DNA of 64,000 nt, taken from Exiguobacterium undae DSM 14481. GTDB lineage: Bacteria > Bacillota > Bacilli > Exiguobacteriales > Exiguobacteriaceae. This document shows, piece after piece, positions 17,830 through 26,761 of this stretch. A program made the position numbers and the translations under genes. The number at the start of each line of letters is the position of its first letter. Positions within the stretch are counted from its first letter, which is position 1. The notes under the pieces are model-generated. The model was not told the DNA's origin. It was given only the letters and a program-made list of their open reading frames with translations, and ran no database searches. Location of the stretch: assembly GCF_000620805.1 (NCBI RefSeq), contig NZ_KK211187.1, positions 176,894 through 240,893 of the forward strand, given 5' to 3'.

Positions 17830-18720
17830 TTAAACGATATCGAGTGGTTCTTTTTTCGTAGGTGCCGGGAACGCTTCGTCGAGTGCAGCCAATTCTTCTT
17901 CACTTAAATCGACCAAAGCGGCTTTTCCGTTTTCCTCCACATGCTGCGCTTGTCCGGCTTTTGGAATCGCGATGACGTCACCGCTTCGGATGGCCCAGGC
18001 AAGCAGGATTTGTGCCGGTTTGACGCCGTGTTCTTCGGCGAGGCGTTCGACAGTCGGATGGTCCAGCAACTGATCCCGTAAACTGCCGCCTTCAGCAAGC
18101 GGACAATACGCCATCACCGGTATCCCGTGTTGTTTGAGAAGCGGCATCAGCTCGTACTCAATTCCGCGTGAACCGAGATGGTACAGCACTTGATTGACGG
18201 CGCATTGATCGCCTTGATCGAGCGAAAGAAGTTCTTTCATATCTTTGACATCAAAGTTTGAGACGCCCCAACGGCGAATTTTCCCTTCGGCTTTTAACTG
18301 TTCCAGTCCATCGATTGTTTCCTGTAGCGGAATACTGCCACGCCAGTGCAATAAATAAAGATCGAGATAGTCGGTGCCGAGGTTTTCGAGTGTCCGCTCG
18401 CAGGCGGTGCGTAACTTTTCCCCCCCGGCATTATGCGGGTAGACTTTCGAGACGAGAAACACTTCGTCGCGTCGCTCTTTGAGCACCTCGCGAATCAACT
18501 GTTCGGATGCACCTTCCCCGTACATTTCCGCGGTATCAATCAGTTCCATCCCGCTGTCGAGCCCGACATGCAACGCTTCGATTTCAGCCTGACGCTTCGT
18601 TTGATCTTCACCCATGCGCCATGTTCCTTGACCGAGTGCGCGTACGTGAGTCTGATCCGGAAGCGTGACGGTTTGTTGCTTCAGTGCTGCAAGTATGACG
18701 GTCCGTTCTGTCTCATTCAT
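17830..18720 (-). CDS. Aldo/keto reductase (first of a pair)
   Basis: 296 residues. Catalytic residues in [21 protein letters not shown] and [13 protein letters not shown]; cofactor strand [17 protein letters not shown] loop [15 protein letters not shown]. It is of a different subgroup from its downstream partner, so the pair does not look like a recent duplication. AAAGGAGGA precedes ATG 18720, preferred over a start nine codons earlier. Ten bases separate it from the next gene; one operon. Confidence 0.88.
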   Translation of the reverse strand: MNETERTVILAALKQQTVTLPDQTHVRALGQGTWRMGEDQTKRQAEIEALHVGLDSGMELIDTAEMYGEGASEQLIREVLKERRDEVFLVSKVYPHNAGGEKLRTACERTLENLGTDYLDLYLLHWRGSIPLQETIDGLEQLKAEGKIRRWGVSNFDVKDMKELLSLDQGDQCAVNQVLYHLGSRGIEYELMPLLKQHGIPVMAYCPLAEGGSLRDQLLDHPTVERLAEEHGVKPAQILLAWAIRSGDVIAIPKAGQAQHVEENGKAALVDLSEEELAALDEAFPAPTKKEPLDIV

Positions 18721-18773
18721 CTTTTTTCCTCCTTTTAAAAAACACAATAGTAGGGTTTACCACTGATGTGGCA

Positions 18774-18813
18774 GAAAAAAACGTCTGCTTTCCAGTGGAC
18801 GGAAAGCAGACGT
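18774..18813 (-). terminator. Terminator of the yjlB cupin gene
   Basis: 13-bp stem ACGTCTGCTTTCC/GGAAAGCAGACGT with seven T on the minus strand. Confidence 0.9.
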
Positions 18814-18815
18814 GG

Positions 18816-19301
18816 CTACCAGTGTTCAAATAACGGTCCTTGTTTTCCATAAACGGGATCTGTTTGCGGTCGTTCGACCTGAGCAATCCGTTCCAGGTTC
18901 GCCGGGCGTTCGCACGGATCGCCCGTCAAAGTATCGTAATCCTGACCGTTTGGATACGCCCCGATGACTTTAAATTGTCGGCTGGTGTGCAGCGCCTTAT
19001 GTCCCGTACCGGCAGGAAGAACGACGACATCACCGGCCGTCAGAGTAAAGGTTTTTCCGAGTGGTCCACCGAGTTGGATGCTGGCATGTCCTTCAAGAAT
19101 ACCGATGACTTCATGAGCGACGCTGTGATAATGATGGAAATCAAAAATGCCGTCGACCCAGCTATTCTGCCAATTGTGCGAATGAAAGGTGTCTTCGATG
19201 GAAGACGGATCGTCAAAGACATGACGATAAATCAGAACAGGTAGATCTGGGTTGTTTGGAATCTCGCCATCATCATCGAAATAAAAAATCTCGACCGTCA
19301 T
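18816..19301 (-). CDS. yjlB: YjlB-family cupin
   Basis: 161 residues, single cupin barrel. Metal-site region NSWVDGIFDFHHYHSVAHEV (His cluster plus Glu) and the second motif LPAGTGHKAL match the YjlB family of Bacillus. Function unknown; cupins of this type bind a divalent metal. Start at 19301 has GAGGAG upstream; a reading 12 codons longer does not fit the family N-terminus. Single gene. Confidence 0.82.
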   Translation of the reverse strand: MTVEIFYFDDDGEIPNNPDLPVLIYRHVFDDPSSIEDTFHSHNWQNSWVDGIFDFHHYHSVAHEVIGILEGHASIQLGGPLGKTFTLTAGDVVVLPAGTGHKALHTSRQFKVIGAYPNGQDYDTLTGDPCERPANLERIAQVERPQTDPVYGKQGPLFEHW

Positions 19302-19446
19302 TTGAATGGACTCCTCTCTGATGTCAAAATGATACATTTTTTTACCCGAAATATAACTTCTTTAATCGTACAAGCATCTTAATGGAGAATCGAAAGGGAA
19401 GATGCTACTATACTTAAGTTAATGAAATTTTAGAGGAGGCTTTCCA

Positions 19447-19728
19447 ATGATCGCCATTGAAGCAAAATTAGAAGTACAACCTGCAAAACGCCAAGAATTT
19501 TTAGAAGCGACGAAAACACTGATCGAAGGATCACGTATGGAAGCAGGCAATATCAGTTATGATCTCTTTCAAAGCATCGAAGACGAAAATGTCTTCATGA
19601 TGATTGAGAAATGGGAAGACCAAGCAGCAATCGAATCACACAACACAAGTGCGCATTTCGGTCAGTTCGTAGCATTTGCTCAAACAGCGCTTGCGAAACC
19701 GTTAGATGTTCAATCTTTCAACGCCTAA
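19447..19728 (+). CDS. Antibiotic biosynthesis monooxygenase (ABM) family protein
   Basis: 93 residues, one ferredoxin-like ABM domain: AIEAKLEVQPAKRQEFLEAT at the start, then NISYDLFQSIEDENVFMMIEKWEDQAAIESHN. YgiN-like members oxidise quinols; others degrade heme, but no heme-site residues can be assigned here. AGAGGAGG lies before ATG. Monocistronic. Confidence 0.8.
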   Translation: MIAIEAKLEVQPAKRQEFLEATKTLIEGSRMEAGNISYDLFQSIEDENVFMMIEKWEDQAAIESHNTSAHFGQFVAFAQTALAKPLDVQSFNA

Positions 19729-19744
19729 GCAGAGAACGTCGTAA

Positions 19745-19769
19745 AACCTGACAATTGTCAGGTTTTTTT
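19745..19769 (+). terminator. Terminator after ABM gene
   Basis: Palindrome AACCTGACAATTGTCAGGTT followed by T. Confidence 0.9.
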
Positions 19770-19908
19770 GTGGTTTCTGATGAGGAAAAACCAGTGAATA
19801 ATATATTACAAAAAAATTAAATGACGAAATACTCTGTTATTTTTTCCATAAATAGGGCATTATCTCTTAAGAGAGTAAAATTTTAAAAGTAGGTCAGGAG
19901 GCAAACGA

Positions 19909-21315
19909 ATGAACGAACAGAAACCACAGACAGACGCTTCTGCCCGGTCTTTCTTCAAGATGCCTCACACATATGCTATCATCATGGGAATTTTATTGAT
20001 TGCAGTCATCTTGACGTATACATTACCGGCAGGACAGTTCGATCGGGAAAAACAGGACGGACAAACCGTTGTCATTGACGGGACGTATCGTGCGGTCGAG
20101 TCGGCTCCAGTCAACTTGTTTGGTTTGTTTGAAGCCATCCCGAAAGGAATGGAAGCAGGCGCTGCCATCATTTTCTACATCTTCTTGGTCGGTGGCGTCT
20201 TCGGAATCATCCGACAGACCGGGGCAATCGAGTCCGGCATCAATCAATTGATCAACCGATTTGGTCAGAAGGGACACATCATGATTCCGATGACGATGTT
20301 CGTCTTTTCGGTCGCCGGCGCAACGATCGGAATGGCGGAAGAAACGATCATCTTTGTTCCGATCGGCATTATGTTAGCACGTGCACTTGGATATGATGCG
20401 ATGACGGGTGCCGCCATCGTCAGTCTCGGAGCAGCAGTCGGCTTTGCCGGCGGGATGTTGAATCCCTTTACGGTCGGTGTCGCGCAATCCATTGCCGAAG
20501 TGCCTCTGTTTAGTGGACTCGGTTATCGGACGGCAGTCTATCTTGTCTTTTTAGTCGTCACGATTCTGTATGTGATGAATTATGCGCAAAAAGTTAAAAA
20601 AGATCCGACGAAAAGTCTGGTTCATGATCTGGAACAACACCGCAAAGAAGAGACGACGACAACCTTTTCACGGTTCTCGAAAAAACATCTGTTTGTGCTG
20701 GTCGTATTGGTTGGCGGCATTACACTGAATGTCATCGGGATCTTCGAATGGGGCTGGTATTTGACGGAACTGACGGCATCATTCCTGATCATCGGTCTCC
20801 TTGCCGGAATTGTGACGATGGGAGTCAACCGGACGTTTGAGAGTTTGATTGACGGAGCGAAAGCGGTTACGTTTGGTGCTTTGATTGTCGGGTTCGCCCG
20901 GGCGATCGTCGTCATCTTAGAGGACGGTCGTGTCATCGATACCGTGATCTACGGTTTATCGAACGCCGTCGGACAGTTACCGACATCACTTGCTGTCATC
21001 GGTATGTATATCGTCCAACTGATTACGAACTTCTTTATTCCCTCAGGAAGTGGACAAGCGGCAACGACGATGCCGATCATGGCACCACTCGCTGATCTGC
21101 TCGGGATCGAGCGTCAGGTTGCCGTACTAGCCTTCCAGTACGGAGATGGATTGACGAATATGATTTTTCCGACAAGTGCCCACTTGATGGCGTTTCTAGC
21201 GATTGCCGGCATTCCTTATGAAAAGTGGTTACGGTTTGTCTGGAAATTGTTTGCGATTTGGATTTCGCTCGCCTGTGGTGCTCTTCTGCTCGCTGTTGTA
21301 TTAGGGATTCAATGA
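19909..21315 (+). CDS. YfcC-family anion/amino-acid carrier
   Basis: 468 residues with about 12 hydrophobic segments. TLPAGQFDRE after the first helix, IFYIFLVGGVFGIIRQTGAI, VFSVAGATIGMAEETI, and FFIPSGSGQAATTMPIMAPL are hallmarks of the YfcC/ArcD-like (IT superfamily) carriers. Substrate cannot be told from sequence; relatives carry C4-dicarboxylates or basic amino acids. It is followed by a terminator, then by the DUF1028 gene. Confidence 0.82.
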   Translation: MNEQKPQTDASARSFFKMPHTYAIIMGILLIAVILTYTLPAGQFDREKQDGQTVVIDGTYRAVESAPVNLFGLFEAIPKGMEAGAAIIFYIFLVGGVFGIIRQTGAIESGINQLINRFGQKGHIMIPMTMFVFSVAGATIGMAEETIIFVPIGIMLARALGYDAMTGAAIVSLGAAVGFAGGMLNPFTVGVAQSIAEVPLFSGLGYRTAVYLVFLVVTILYVMNYAQKVKKDPTKSLVHDLEQHRKEETTTTFSRFSKKHLFVLVVLVGGITLNVIGIFEWGWYLTELTASFLIIGLLAGIVTMGVNRTFESLIDGAKAVTFGALIVGFARAIVVILEDGRVIDTVIYGLSNAVGQLPTSLAVIGMYIVQLITNFFIPSGSGQAATTMPIMAPLADLLGIERQVAVLAFQYGDGLTNMIFPTSAHLMAFLAIAGIPYEKWLRFVWKLFAIWISLACGALLLAVVLGIQ

Positions 21316-21321
21316 AGCTTC

Positions 21322-21353
21322 ACCTTCCGTTCGAAAGGGACGGAAGGTTTTTT
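21322..21353 (+). terminator. Terminator after YfcC gene
   Basis: Stem ACCTTCCGT/ACGGAAGGT and T run; may be leaky toward the DUF1028 gene 67 bp on. Confidence 0.75.
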
Positions 21354-21419
21354 GTGTGCAGGAAACGGGAATCCCTACGACGAACGGATAGTTATGACAA
21401 TCAAGGGGGATTTTAGAAC

Positions 21420-22241
21420 ATGACATATTCAATCGTTGGGTATTGTGAAAAGGAACAAGCTTGGGGTGTAGCGGTTCAATCTAAATTTTTAGCGGTCGGC
21501 AGTGCGGTTCCGTTTGCGAAGGCCGGTGTAGGTGCGATTGCGACACAATCCTTTGCGAATACAGCCTACGGACCAGACGGGCTGCGGATGATTACGGAAG
21601 GCAAGTCGGCGGATGAAGTCTTGAAACGTCTGACGGAAGCGGACGAAGGGCGAGCGGATCGCCAGGTCGGAATCGTGGATGCCTCCGGTAAAAGTGCGAC
21701 GTTCACAGGTGAAGGGTGCAACGACTGGGCGGGCGGAATCGCCGGGAAACACTTCGCGGCGCAAGGCAACATTTTAGTTGACGGCAACACAGTCAAGGAG
21801 ATGGCTCGTGTGTTCGAGACGACGGAAGGACCGCTCGCGGAACGACTATTACGCGCACTGGCAGCCGGTCAAGCAGCGGGAGGGGATTCGCGGGGGATGC
21901 AGTCAGCCGCTTTGTTGGTCGTCAAAGAAGGTGGCGGATATGGTGGATTCAACGACCGGTACATCGATCTGCGGGTCGACGATCACACGAGTCCGATTCA
22001 GGAACTGGAACGGATTTATCAATTGCATACGCTCTATCTACAGCCAAGTAAACCGGAAGAAATCAAACCGATTGACGATGCGCTGGAGTCAGAAGTGATG
22101 GATAAGTTGCTCGAACTCGGCTACCGCGGTTCGTTCGACGAAGCATTCCGGACGTATTTGCATACCGAAAACTTCGAGATGCGGGAACAAAAAGACCGGT
22201 CGATTGATACCCGGGTCTTAGCATACCTTCGGGCCCAATAA
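21420..22241 (+). CDS. DUF1028 Ntn-hydrolase-like protein
   Basis: 273 residues. TYSIVGYCEKEQAWGVAVQS at the start and AIATQSFANTAYGPDGLRMI are DUF1028 signatures; DUF1028 has an Ntn-hydrolase-like fold of unknown role. The C-terminal 70 residues (from about IQELERIYQLHTLYL) form the peptidoglycan-binding-like tail often fused to it. GGGGGA precedes the ATG. Linkage to the carrier gene suggests catabolism of an imported compound, which is inference. Confidence 0.85.
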   Translation: MTYSIVGYCEKEQAWGVAVQSKFLAVGSAVPFAKAGVGAIATQSFANTAYGPDGLRMITEGKSADEVLKRLTEADEGRADRQVGIVDASGKSATFTGEGCNDWAGGIAGKHFAAQGNILVDGNTVKEMARVFETTEGPLAERLLRALAAGQAAGGDSRGMQSAALLVVKEGGGYGGFNDRYIDLRVDDHTSPIQELERIYQLHTLYLQPSKPEEIKPIDDALESEVMDKLLELGYRGSFDEAFRTYLHTENFEMREQKDRSIDTRVLAYLRAQ

Positions 22242-22245
22242 TATA

Positions 22246-22285
22246 AATAAGGCTGACTCGACACGCGTCGAATCAGCCTTATTTT
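22246..22285. terminator. Bidirectional terminator
   Basis: Long stem AATAAGGCTGACTCGAC/GTCGAATCAGCCTTATT (one mismatch) between convergent genes, T run on plus and A run on the other side. Confidence 0.9.
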
Positions 22286-22310
22286 GTGTTCGGAATCATC
22301 CGGAAACCAG

Positions 22311-23942
22311 TTATGTCGAATGCGTGCGGACCGGTACTTTATAGCCGGTCGCGATAAACCGTTCGAGTTCAGGTTCGGACTTGGCATTCAGACCGACCGT
22401 CCCATCGCCTTTGATGGCGACATTTGCCAACCGGATGTGCTCGATGCTTGGACCAATCGTAATGCCGTGTTTGGCAGAGTCCTCGATTCGGACGTCGATC
22501 AATCGGACATCTTCTGCCCGGTTGTCGCCCCCGAATATTTGAATATCCGTTTTGGCGCGTCGGAAACCACTCATCTTGACTTGGCTCAACGTCACGTTAC
22601 GTGCTTTGTATTGAATCCCGATCACCGGTTGTTCCTGGTAATCATAATAGGGATCACCGAGCACTGTGAAGTCATGAATGACGACGTTCCGATAGGCGGA
22701 GACGATCAAGGCACGCGGCTTCGAATTTTGGTACAGCGGCGTATACTGTGGTGTCTGGGCAATCAGACGTGTCGCGACGATATTGTAGGCGGTCTGCGAT
22801 GTCGGATCGGTTGCTTGATGATGTCCGATATGCCGGAAGTTAAACGAACGATGGTCATCAACGGATAAGTGACCGACGATTTTAACGGTCGATGCGGCGG
22901 AAGACGTTGCGTGCGCTTTGATTTCAAGTCCGCCGAAACAACGTGTCGTCGCATTGTTGAACAACCAGACATCACGGGAACCGTCATCGATTTCAATCCC
23001 GTTTGAATTCGAAAAACCTGAAGCATGCGCGCGTCCGCTCGGATCACGCATAAAACAGTGTGAGATGAACAGATGGTCACTGTGATGGGTCGTGATGCCG
23101 TCGTCCCCAAAACCGGATCCCGTCAGTCCGTCGAACCAGATGAACGAACTGCTGAGGTTGGCGCGTGCACCGTCCCCGTTGTAATTGTAATAGGGGGTTG
23201 AGATATCAAAGCAGTGCAGACCCGGATTGACGGCATCGACGTCAAACACCCAACCGTACGTCACATGGGCATAGGTCAAACAACTGGAATGATTGCCCCA
23301 CGTACTGCTCTTTTTCGCATCCCCGATCCGTTCGATGTTCCAATCCAGTGTCATCCGTTCGACGAGCAGATGATGGTTACCGAGTAAGTAGTTTTGATTC
23401 GTGATCAACCGGCGTCCTTTGGGAGCCGCATCGTGGAGCTTAATGATCGTCTGTCCTTTGCCGTCTCCAGTCAAAATCGTATAATTCGGCAGACGGATGC
23501 CGCGGACGAGATACGTGCCGGCCGGGACATGGACTTGGCGGTGTCCGTCAGCGAGTGCTTCCTTAAAGGCGAGTGTATCGTCCGTCACACCGTCCCCGAC
23601 CGCTCCGTAAGCCCGGACATCAACCTTTTCAACCTGGCTGATCAATTGTTCAAATTCATACGTCAGCCGACCGAACCAACTTGGTCGGATTTCGTCCTGT
23701 TCACTGACAAAAGCCTTCGTCAACGGCAGAATATGTTTATCCCGATCCGTCAAAAAGAGCGGCGAAATCAAAGACCGGAGATAACGGCTCGGATGAGGTG
23801 TTCGACGCGGTGCAACGAACGGACTGTCTTTCATCAGTTGCTCCGCCCGAAGAACGGCCTCCCCGTTCGACTTCGTTTCGGTATATTCCGCAATCAATTG
23901 ACCATTTTGATACGGATCATGTGTTTCATCTAATCTCAGCAT
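22311..23942 (-). CDS. Right-handed beta-helix (pectate-lyase-3-like) protein
   Basis: 543 residues. VDVRAYGAVGDGVTDDTLAF (about 106-125) is the Pectate_lyase_3 opening found in GH28-like enzymes and phage tailspikes; repeated short strands with Asn/Asp turns follow to about 520. No signal peptide is visible, so it may be cytoplasmic, phage-derived or released by other means. N-terminal 100 residues are unlike any domain I know. GAGAGGGG precedes ATG. No carbohydrate genes are next to it and no substrate can be named. Confidence 0.7.
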   Translation of the reverse strand: MLRLDETHDPYQNGQLIAEYTETKSNGEAVLRAEQLMKDSPFVAPRRTPHPSRYLRSLISPLFLTDRDKHILPLTKAFVSEQDEIRPSWFGRLTYEFEQLISQVEKVDVRAYGAVGDGVTDDTLAFKEALADGHRQVHVPAGTYLVRGIRLPNYTILTGDGKGQTIIKLHDAAPKGRRLITNQNYLLGNHHLLVERMTLDWNIERIGDAKKSSTWGNHSSCLTYAHVTYGWVFDVDAVNPGLHCFDISTPYYNYNGDGARANLSSSFIWFDGLTGSGFGDDGITTHHSDHLFISHCFMRDPSGRAHASGFSNSNGIEIDDGSRDVWLFNNATTRCFGGLEIKAHATSSAASTVKIVGHLSVDDHRSFNFRHIGHHQATDPTSQTAYNIVATRLIAQTPQYTPLYQNSKPRALIVSAYRNVVIHDFTVLGDPYYDYQEQPVIGIQYKARNVTLSQVKMSGFRRAKTDIQIFGGDNRAEDVRLIDVRIEDSAKHGITIGPSIEHIRLANVAIKGDGTVGLNAKSEPELERFIATGYKVPVRTHST

Positions 23943-24087
23943 CTGGAAACCCCTCTCTAAAAATCACTCTTTTCCTTTTCCCGTCCCCTTTCGGATTCAA
24001 GCCCCTTTCTGACAAAAACAAAAAATTCCGATAATTAGGACGGAACTCGTATATAATGGATAAAAATGACATTAAAGAGGTGGGGAC

Positions 24088-24849
24088 ATGCGCTTTCGAA
24101 GTCGGTTGTTCATTTTGATGGGTGTGGTCATTCTAGGGCTGGGTATCATGAAACCATTAGTTCAGGCAGGATACAAGACATTACAAACCGTTGAAGTATT
24201 TCCGGGGGGCGGTGCACAACAACAGTGTGTAAGAGAGTGTAAATCCAAACCTTTGACGTTTTGGTGGTCGTACCTGTTCAAGAAAAAAGAATTACCGCCT
24301 GGACAAGTTAAATATGGATATGAGACGAATGAACCGGTAGAAGGCGGAGGAAAACCACAAAAAGAAAAATTTATTTCCCTTGGATTTCATCCGTTTTCAA
24401 AAGGAGAAGGCGAAGAGGGCGAGAACGGCTTTCCGTATCTGCTGGTCGCAACCGGTCTCGCCGGTTTAGTATTACTGTTTCTGATCGGACGCCGTTTCCG
24501 AAAACGAAAGAAATGGGACAGTACTGAAGACGAGTTAGTACCACGTTCGGTTCGAATAAAAAAACGCCTGGGAGAAACGAATCCAGAAGACGAACTGCCG
24601 CCTTTACCGGTCGAGCAGGTCCGGCAACAAGTCGTCTTGTTTAACCGTCAGCTCCCCCCAAAATTGAAACGCTGGGAGACCGAGTCGTTCCGGGAATGGT
24701 TCGAACGGATCGGTTTTCAACCGTCCCTTGAGTTACAACGGTTATATGAAATGGTGCGCTATGATCCGAACCAATCAACCGATGTGACGGTAACGGTATT
24801 GGTGGACATTGAAAATGATTTTTCCAATTATCTCGGGCAACTCAAATGA
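24088..24849 (+). CDS. Hypothetical protein with two membrane helices
   Basis: 253 residues, not recognised. N-terminal helix (about 6-25), an outside segment with a CxxxC pair (QQQCVRECKS) and a basic stretch, a second helix (LLVATGLAGLVLLFLIG, about 126-142), then a charged cytoplasmic domain ending in FREWFERIGFQPSLELQRLY. The tail resembles in style the C-terminal cytoplasmic part of DUF4129-type proteins, but this is weak. GAGGTGGGG precedes ATG and TATAAT lies at 24052. Confidence 0.6.
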   Translation: MRFRSRLFILMGVVILGLGIMKPLVQAGYKTLQTVEVFPGGGAQQQCVRECKSKPLTFWWSYLFKKKELPPGQVKYGYETNEPVEGGGKPQKEKFISLGFHPFSKGEGEEGENGFPYLLVATGLAGLVLLFLIGRRFRKRKKWDSTEDELVPRSVRIKKRLGETNPEDELPPLPVEQVRQQVVLFNRQLPPKLKRWETESFREWFERIGFQPSLELQRLYEMVRYDPNQSTDVTVTVLVDIENDFSNYLGQLK

Positions 24850-24913
24850 AACCTTTCATAATCTCAGGACGTAATAAACACTAGAGCAGGATCAGGAAAC
24901 GGGGGACTGAACA

Positions 24914-25420
24914 ATGTACTTAGCAGATGCCGTGAAATTAAAAAGTATCTTACGGAAACAACTCGAACAATTAGTCGAAGAAGTGGACCGGATTGCGTTC
25001 ATTGATCTTGAAAAAGGGGAGGCTTTGCCGACCGGTCAAGAGCGGACGCTACTGGATGTCGAATCGGCGATGGATGAAGTTCGCCGGGATATGCGGACAC
25101 TGGACCGGTTAGTTTATGCGGCGAACTTGTCGACGACGATCGAGACGACAGAAGGTGAAGTACCTCTCGTCGAAGCGATTGAACTGGCGACCCAACTCCG
25201 GGCAAAAGCCACACAGTTCCAAGAACTCGCCGCCCGTCCGAAACGCGAATTCCAATATGGATTTGAAGGGACGACCGTCATCCGGCATGCGTTGTATGAT
25301 CCGGACGCCTACCGGGTTAAAGCGCAGGAGATGGAGCGGGCAGCACATCGGATTTCAAATGCGATCAATGCCGCCAATTACCGGACAGAAATTGATTTTG
25401 ACGGTACACGTTACATGTAA
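24914..25420 (+). CDS. DIP1984-family protein
   Basis: 168 residues, almost entirely helical and rich in charged heptads. LADAVKLKSILRKQLEQLVEE at the start and a C-terminal YRTEID motif match the DIP1984 family (sometimes labelled septicolysin). Function unproven. GGGGG ribosome site before ATG. It is 64 bp after the membrane protein gene and may share its transcript. Confidence 0.72.
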   Translation: MYLADAVKLKSILRKQLEQLVEEVDRIAFIDLEKGEALPTGQERTLLDVESAMDEVRRDMRTLDRLVYAANLSTTIETTEGEVPLVEAIELATQLRAKATQFQELAARPKREFQYGFEGTTVIRHALYDPDAYRVKAQEMERAAHRISNAINAANYRTEIDFDGTRYM

Positions 25421-25424
25421 GACT

Positions 25425-25586
25425 CTGGTCAGGTGAGACTCCTGATCAGGGACGGCGCTTCTGACACAAACCTCTTCCAATAGGGAATTTCAACGGGCAC
25501 GGCACACCCATGACCACTGACCGATGACGTTCTGACCTGTCACCAGTGACTACCTGCGGAAAAACGTTTCTTTTCGTCAGACGCCA
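25425..25586 (+). other. Structured intergenic segment, possible leader RNA
   Basis: About 160 non-coding bases with a hairpin CTGGTCAGG/CCTGATCAG (25425-25449) and a long-range pairing GGCG(CT)TCTGAC (25454-25465) with GTCAGACGCC (25577-25586). It ends directly at a terminator and lies upstream of the yhfP-like gene. It could be a small RNA or attenuating leader; it matches no riboswitch class I know. Confidence 0.35.
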
Positions 25587-25587
25587 A

Positions 25588-25621
25588 AAACCGTGAGTGC
25601 TTCGGCATTCACGGTTTTTTT
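25588..25621 (+). terminator. Terminator upstream of yhfP-like gene
   Basis: Stem ACCGTGAGTG/CATTCACGGT around CTTCGG-type loop, then seven T. It ends 86 bp before the yhfP-like start. Confidence 0.85.
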
Positions 25622-25707
25622 GTATGAACAAAACGTATATAAAAGGTATGCCGATGACTGTGTTCGGGTATAGCTTACTGGAGTCATTCATGGAAGGGGA
25701 CCTGAAG

Positions 25708-26691
25708 ATGAAAGATACATTCAAAGCATTTGTTGTCCGGGAACAGGAGGGGGAGTTGACAGGAGCACTCGAACAGAAGCAGATCGCCGACTTGCCAGCA
25801 GGAGACGTGTTGATTCGTGTCGACTACTCGTGCGTCAACTACAAGGATGCGTTGTCCGTCACGGGGAACCGGGGGGTGACGAAACAGTATCCGCATACGC
25901 CGGGTGTCGATGCAGCAGGTCATGTCGTCAGCTCAACCGATGCACGGTTCCAGGAGGGAACAGCAGTCGTCGTCAATGGATTTGATTTTGGGATGAACAC
26001 GTCAGGCGGCTTTCAGGAATACATACGTGTCCCCGGAGACTGGATCACACCGTTACCGGACGGACTCACGACGTTTGAAGCGATGGCGTACGGTACGGCC
26101 GGTTTGACCGCCGCGCAGTCAGTGGAGGAACTGTTGCACCGGGTGAAACCGGATGATGGTCCGGTGCTCGTCACAGGCGCGACGGGTGGTGTCGGCAGTG
26201 TTGCTGTCGCACTTCTTCTGAAGCTCGGATTCACTGTTCATGCCGTCACGGGAAAAGAAGCGGAAGCAGATCGTTTGAAACAAGCAGGCGTGACGGAAGT
26301 ATTGTCCCGGCAATCGTTTTTGGACGAAACGACGCGTCCCTTGAAGAAGGGAAGTTATGCCGGCATCATCGATACGGTTGGTGGACCGTTGCTTGCGTCC
26401 GTTATTCGATATGTCCAATACGGCGGATTAGTCACGACATGCGGCAACGTCGGCGGGGCTGAGATGACGCTGACTGTCTATCCGTTCATCCTGCGCGGCG
26501 TTCGCTTGATTGGAATCGATGCCGTCCAAGTACCGGTTTCGGAGCGTACCCGTCTCTGGGAGCACCTTGCGGATGACTGGCGATTACCGGTTCAGGAATG
26601 GGTCGAAACAAAAAGTTTACACGATCTTCCGGACGTCGTATCGTCTCTGCTCGACGGAACCCATCAAGGCAGAACTGTCATCGAAATTTAA
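25708..26691 (+). CDS. yhfP: YhdH/YhfP-family quinone oxidoreductase
   Basis: 327 residues, MDR superfamily, acryloyl-CoA reductase/YhdH-YhfP branch. VDYSCVNYKDALSVTGN, PHTPGVDAAGHVV, the NADPH loop VTGATGGVGSVAVALL (about 153-168), DTVGG, and C-terminal GTHQGRTVIEI fit the family. The frame is open far upstream, but AAGGGG before ATG 25708 and the family length (330) fix the start. Single gene after a terminator-bearing leader. Confidence 0.85.
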   Translation: MKDTFKAFVVREQEGELTGALEQKQIADLPAGDVLIRVDYSCVNYKDALSVTGNRGVTKQYPHTPGVDAAGHVVSSTDARFQEGTAVVVNGFDFGMNTSGGFQEYIRVPGDWITPLPDGLTTFEAMAYGTAGLTAAQSVEELLHRVKPDDGPVLVTGATGGVGSVAVALLLKLGFTVHAVTGKEAEADRLKQAGVTEVLSRQSFLDETTRPLKKGSYAGIIDTVGGPLLASVIRYVQYGGLVTTCGNVGGAEMTLTVYPFILRGVRLIGIDAVQVPVSERTRLWEHLADDWRLPVQEWVETKSLHDLPDVVSSLLDGTHQGRTVIEI

Positions 26692-26761
26692 CCACTCTGG
26701 ACAGGTTGTTCGATGGTATAGTGGTTAAAAAGTGTCTCGATCAATTCAGGAGGAACAATAG

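Noticed and set aside
16884-18720. Tandem duplication of aldo/keto reductases
   Set aside because: The two proteins share only family motifs and differ in N-termini and loops, so they are separate subgroups placed in one operon.
22284-22868. 194-codon plus-strand open frame opposite the beta-helix gene
   Set aside because: Cys/Arg-rich composition of a shadow frame, no ribosome site, and a convincing gene on the other strand.
25425-25586. T-box or known riboswitch leader
   Set aside because: No T-box sequence, no aminoacyl-tRNA synthetase or amino-acid gene follows, and no conserved core of common riboswitch classes is seen.
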